This document shows, piece by piece, positions 3,646 to 5,927 of a stretch of DNA of 5,927 nt; the first letter of the stretch is position 1, and every line of letters begins with the position of its first letter. This stretch comes from Patescibacteria group bacterium (lineage in GTDB: Bacteria; Patescibacteriota; Minisyncoccia; Phycocordibacterales; UBA2100): the NCBI GenBank assembly GCA_015491135.1, contig WFWK01000087.1:1-5927 (forward strand), written 5' to 3'. The notes under the pieces are model-generated. The model was not told where the DNA came from. It saw only the letters and a list, made by a program, of their open reading frames with translations, and did no database searches. The translations under genes and the position numbers were made by a program.

Positions 3646-5927
3646 TTAATCAGGTGTAACACATGATGCTTCTCCATCAAGCTCTATGCCGTGATGCCTT
3701 AAAAGTTTAATTATCTCTTCTCTAGTCCAGCCAGGACCCCAGTAAGCAAGCCCATTATCTTCTTCTAGTAGTAGCTCGCAGACATCTGGCGCATCTTCTA
3801 ATCCCAAAAAGTCATTGTTCGCTGCATGTTTCATAGCATAAAGAATTTTTCCAAACATATCCGATCCGACAACCGAAGAAGATTCTTTATCGTGCGCTTC
3901 CCCTGATATATAACTTGGCCAATCGACAGTGTCAGTTAAATCCCACAAGACAGCGGCAGTGCTTATTTCATAAGCGCTGTTCCATCTCTCTTTCAGTTTT
4001 TTTCTAACTATCCGTCCTGTGTCCGGATCCCTTGTCTCACAACGCTCTTCAGGTGATTCCAAAAAACTCCAGCTATTTGAAAACTTATTTGGTTTATATG
4101 TTTCCTTATTTCTTAGGAAGAAAAGCATTGCATTTCCAAAAAAATCTGCAAATCCTTCTTTAAAAGCTGTTTCTTCATCTATGTATTGCCTGCAAAAACT
4201 ATGTGGACCGCTGCTTGTATCAAGTGTAGCTAAAATATCATGAATATAGTGTCCATACTCATGAAGTATAGTTGGATCATTGTAGCCAAAATCAATTCCG
4301 CTACCTACTTCGTCTGCCAATTTTATAGTTTGCCCACTACCAGAATATAAAGCCCAATCACCATACGGATAAAGAACATCAAGCCTATCTATTCCGTCAC
4401 TGCTGAATACACTAGTTTCTTCCAGTAGGTAATTGCGCGCTTGTCTTAGCACATCAATAATATTAAACAGTTGAGCCCCGCCAACAATTCTTTTGTCAGG
4501 TGTGCCACAGAAAGCTCCTGTTTGGTATTCCCAAGACTCAAGTTGCGGTTCCATATCAGGATAAACCCGTATCCTATCAAAAATCACAGATCCTTTATTT
4601 GGAGTAACTATTTGCTCTTTGCTTACAAACGCCACATATGTGTTACACCCATCATCTTCAAGTAAAGCTCTTGCTGCAGAATTTCTAGGATACACCCTGA
4701 TTGCATATTTCTCTCCCGGACTGCGTTCTATCTCAAACCTAAAATTGCCTTCATCATCTGTAACGGTGCGAGCAATGACTGTAGCGTCAGGATCGTGGCG
4801 ATCGCTCCACTTTACCAGCTGAACAGGAACATTCACCACAGGATAGAACCTTTCAGAGTTTATGTTGATTACTTGTATATTTCCACGACCTGTTGGGTTT
4901 GGCATTACTGTAAGATCATAGTCGGCATATTCAAGCTTTCCCGCAATCTCAAAACGACCAGGTGCCGGACATGGGCCACCTGTATCAATATCTGACTCTC
5001 CTTGATTTAGGATCCCGTCATCACAGCGCGGTGGCAAACACTTGCCGTCCCTGCAAGTTCCGGGTCTACAACTTATCTGCACCTCGCGTATGGGGCTATC
5101 AGAAAGTGCTCCTGTAGTGCTAGAGACAGTATATTCTTTTAAAGTGGTTCTATTTACACAAGAGTCTTCTGCCAAAGCGTTTGCTTGTTGCAGAGACTCT
5201 AGTGCATTTTCCCAAGTTTTATTTACAATATATCCTTTTTGACTTGGATTGCTGCCTCCGTCTGTATCTACCGGCAAAATGCATGCTCCCTCTTCACAGC
5301 CATTATCACATTCTATACGTTCTCTGTTTGCTAAAACTCTTGTACCGTCACTTTCGTTAAATTGTCTTTTAGACTCTTCAGAAAAAACCGCCTCAGATAA
5401 AACGGTAGGACTTTCACAGTAGTCACCGGTTGTCGTCCAAGCCCCAGTACCAAAACGTTTCAGTGCTGTGGAGCCCTTTACGTATGGTTCTTTGCCCCCA
5501 TCGCTCTCTGGCAAAACACATGCGCCATCTATACATGATGTTGTATTATAAATGGTACCTTTTACCGGTTTAAACAAACATGTTGCTTCCTTAAAAATTG
5601 GGTTGCCGTCTCTGTCAGTGCCTACAACTTCGTTTATATACGCGCTTACTCGATCTACTGTTCTGCAAAAATCCGTTGCAACCGGCTCGCAGCGTGACAC
5701 AGCGCGTTTTTGCCCCCTTAGCATACCTCGTTCACGAAACCAACCTAAAACACCGGTTGTATCATCTTCCAAAGACACTTTTTCTCTGTACATTGTCTTT
5801 TTGGTGAAATAGTCTTTCTCTGCGTTTTTAATACCGCAACCATACTTGTCAACTTTATCATAAAAATCAAGAGTTATATTACCATCATGAAAGAATGAAG
5901 ATCTTGAAAGACAAGAATACTCTACTC
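3646..5927 (-). CDS. Large secreted zincin metallopeptidase with Cys-rich repeats (5' end outside window)
   Basis: The frame stays open to the right edge, so 5793 is an internal Met (residue 45) and the true N-terminus, probably with a signal peptide, is missing; 759 codons are visible. Numbering starts at 5925. Residues ~79-300 hold Cys-rich repeats joined by DGGxxPxxKG linkers. Next is a CDDGILNQGESD segment (301-312), like the DGxxNQGExDxDCGG module, but with Thr315 where the module's Cys usually sits (DTGGPC). Residues ~324-456 look like a carboxypeptidase-regulatory/Ig-like beta-sandwich (TVTDDEGNFRFEI, 387-399). The C-terminal ~270 residues are the peptidase: HEYGH at 555-559 gives two zinc His and the catalytic Glu, and E590 in FKEGFADFF is the likely third ligand (gluzincin type), followed by a VLWDLTD segment around 659-665. 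The Cys content fits disulfides outside the cell. Substrate unknown. It is the first visible gene of the cluster. The family level is secure; the exact peptidase family is not. Confidence 0.9.
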   Translation of the reverse strand, partial: VEYSCLSRSSFFHDGNITLDFYDKVDKYGCGIKNAEKDYFTKKTMYREKVSLEDDTTGVLGWFRERGMLRGQKRAVSRCEPVATDFCRTVDRVSAYINEVVGTDRDGNPIFKEATCLFKPVKGTIYNTTSCIDGACVLPESDGGKEPYVKGSTALKRFGTGAWTTTGDYCESPTVLSEAVFSEESKRQFNESDGTRVLANRERIECDNGCEEGACILPVDTDGGSNPSQKGYIVNKTWENALESLQQANALAEDSCVNRTTLKEYTVSSTTGALSDSPIREVQISCRPGTCRDGKCLPPRCDDGILNQGESDIDTGGPCPAPGRFEIAGKLEYADYDLTVMPNPTGRGNIQVININSERFYPVVNVPVQLVKWSDRHDPDATVIARTVTDDEGNFRFEIERSPGEKYAIRVYPRNSAARALLEDDGCNTYVAFVSKEQIVTPNKGSVIFDRIRVYPDMEPQLESWEYQTGAFCGTPDKRIVGGAQLFNIIDVLRQARNYLLEETSVFSSDGIDRLDVLYPYGDWALYSGSGQTIKLADEVGSGIDFGYNDPTILHEYGHYIHDILATLDTSSGPHSFCRQYIDEETAFKEGFADFFGNAMLFFLRNKETYKPNKFSNSWSFLESPEERCETRDPDTGRIVRKKLKERWNSAYEISTAAVLWDLTDTVDWPSYISGEAHDKESSSVVGSDMFGKILYAMKHAANNDFLGLEDAPDVCELLLEEDNGLAYWGPGWTREEIIKLLRHHGIELDGEASCVTPD
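5026..5691 (-). repeat. Protein-level tandem Cys-rich repeats (~80 residues) inside the metallopeptidase gene
   Basis: Three copies share a C-terminal signature: SCIDGACVLPE, CDNGCEEGACILP and CRPGTCRDGKCLPP (last Cys at residues 136, 215 and 296 of the visible protein). The DGG linkers after the first two copies lie at 142-144 and 222-224, exactly 80 residues apart. A DxC (DYC, DSC) follows within each unit at 170 and 256. The residues between are divergent and DNA identity is low, so the duplications are old. Such modules are usually disulfide-stabilised stalks or binding domains of secreted proteins. Confidence 0.65.

Noticed and set aside
3646..5793. Start of the metallopeptidase at the Met at 5793
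   Set aside because: The frame is open upstream to the window edge, no ribosome-binding site precedes this Met, and a secreted protein should start with a signal peptide, which is absent there.

Overview
The window suggests a bacterium of moderate-to-low GC that uses the standard code (TAA, TAG and TGA all appear as stops). The best guess is the Patescibacteria/Candidate Phyla Radiation. The reasons are the style of the tRNA nucleotidyltransferase N-terminus, the large secreted Cys-rich protein with DGG-type linkers, weak or missing Shine-Dalgarno sequences before several genes, and a tRNA gene without an encoded CCA. This placement is inferred from memory of families and is not proven.

Layout: (1) 1-115, minus strand: the first 38 codons of a CCA-adding/poly(A) polymerase-family enzyme, leaving the window at the left edge. 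(2) 116-290: a divergent intergenic region with one promoter candidate per direction. (3) 291-599, plus strand: a small protein of unassigned function, followed by an intrinsic terminator. (4) 600-831: no gene; GC-rich hairpins and a 13-bp inverted repeat around an AT-rich core. (5) 832-904, minus strand: tRNA-Arg(TCG) with its own promoter. (6) 991-1680, minus strand: pyrF, with its own promoter candidate and a strong terminator. (7) 1778-5927, minus strand: three genes in a row for cell-envelope or secreted proteins. In transcription order they are a large secreted zincin metallopeptidase (5' end outside the window), a single-pass membrane-anchored protein, and an exported protein whose mature N-terminus looks like the helical start of HU.

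The left half is housekeeping: tRNA 3'-end maturation, an Arg tRNA and UMP synthesis. The cca fragment and the CCA-less tRNA fit together, because this tRNA needs CCA addition. The right half is the less ordinary part. The gaps between its genes are short (14 and 60 bp) and their products all appear to act at or outside the membrane, which suggests co-expression. The most distinctive items are the exported HU-like protein, the protease with ~80-residue Cys-rich repeats, and a cca promoter so close to its ATG that it predicts a leaderless mRNA. I did not see a CRISPR array, transposase, phage gene or recognisable defence system.
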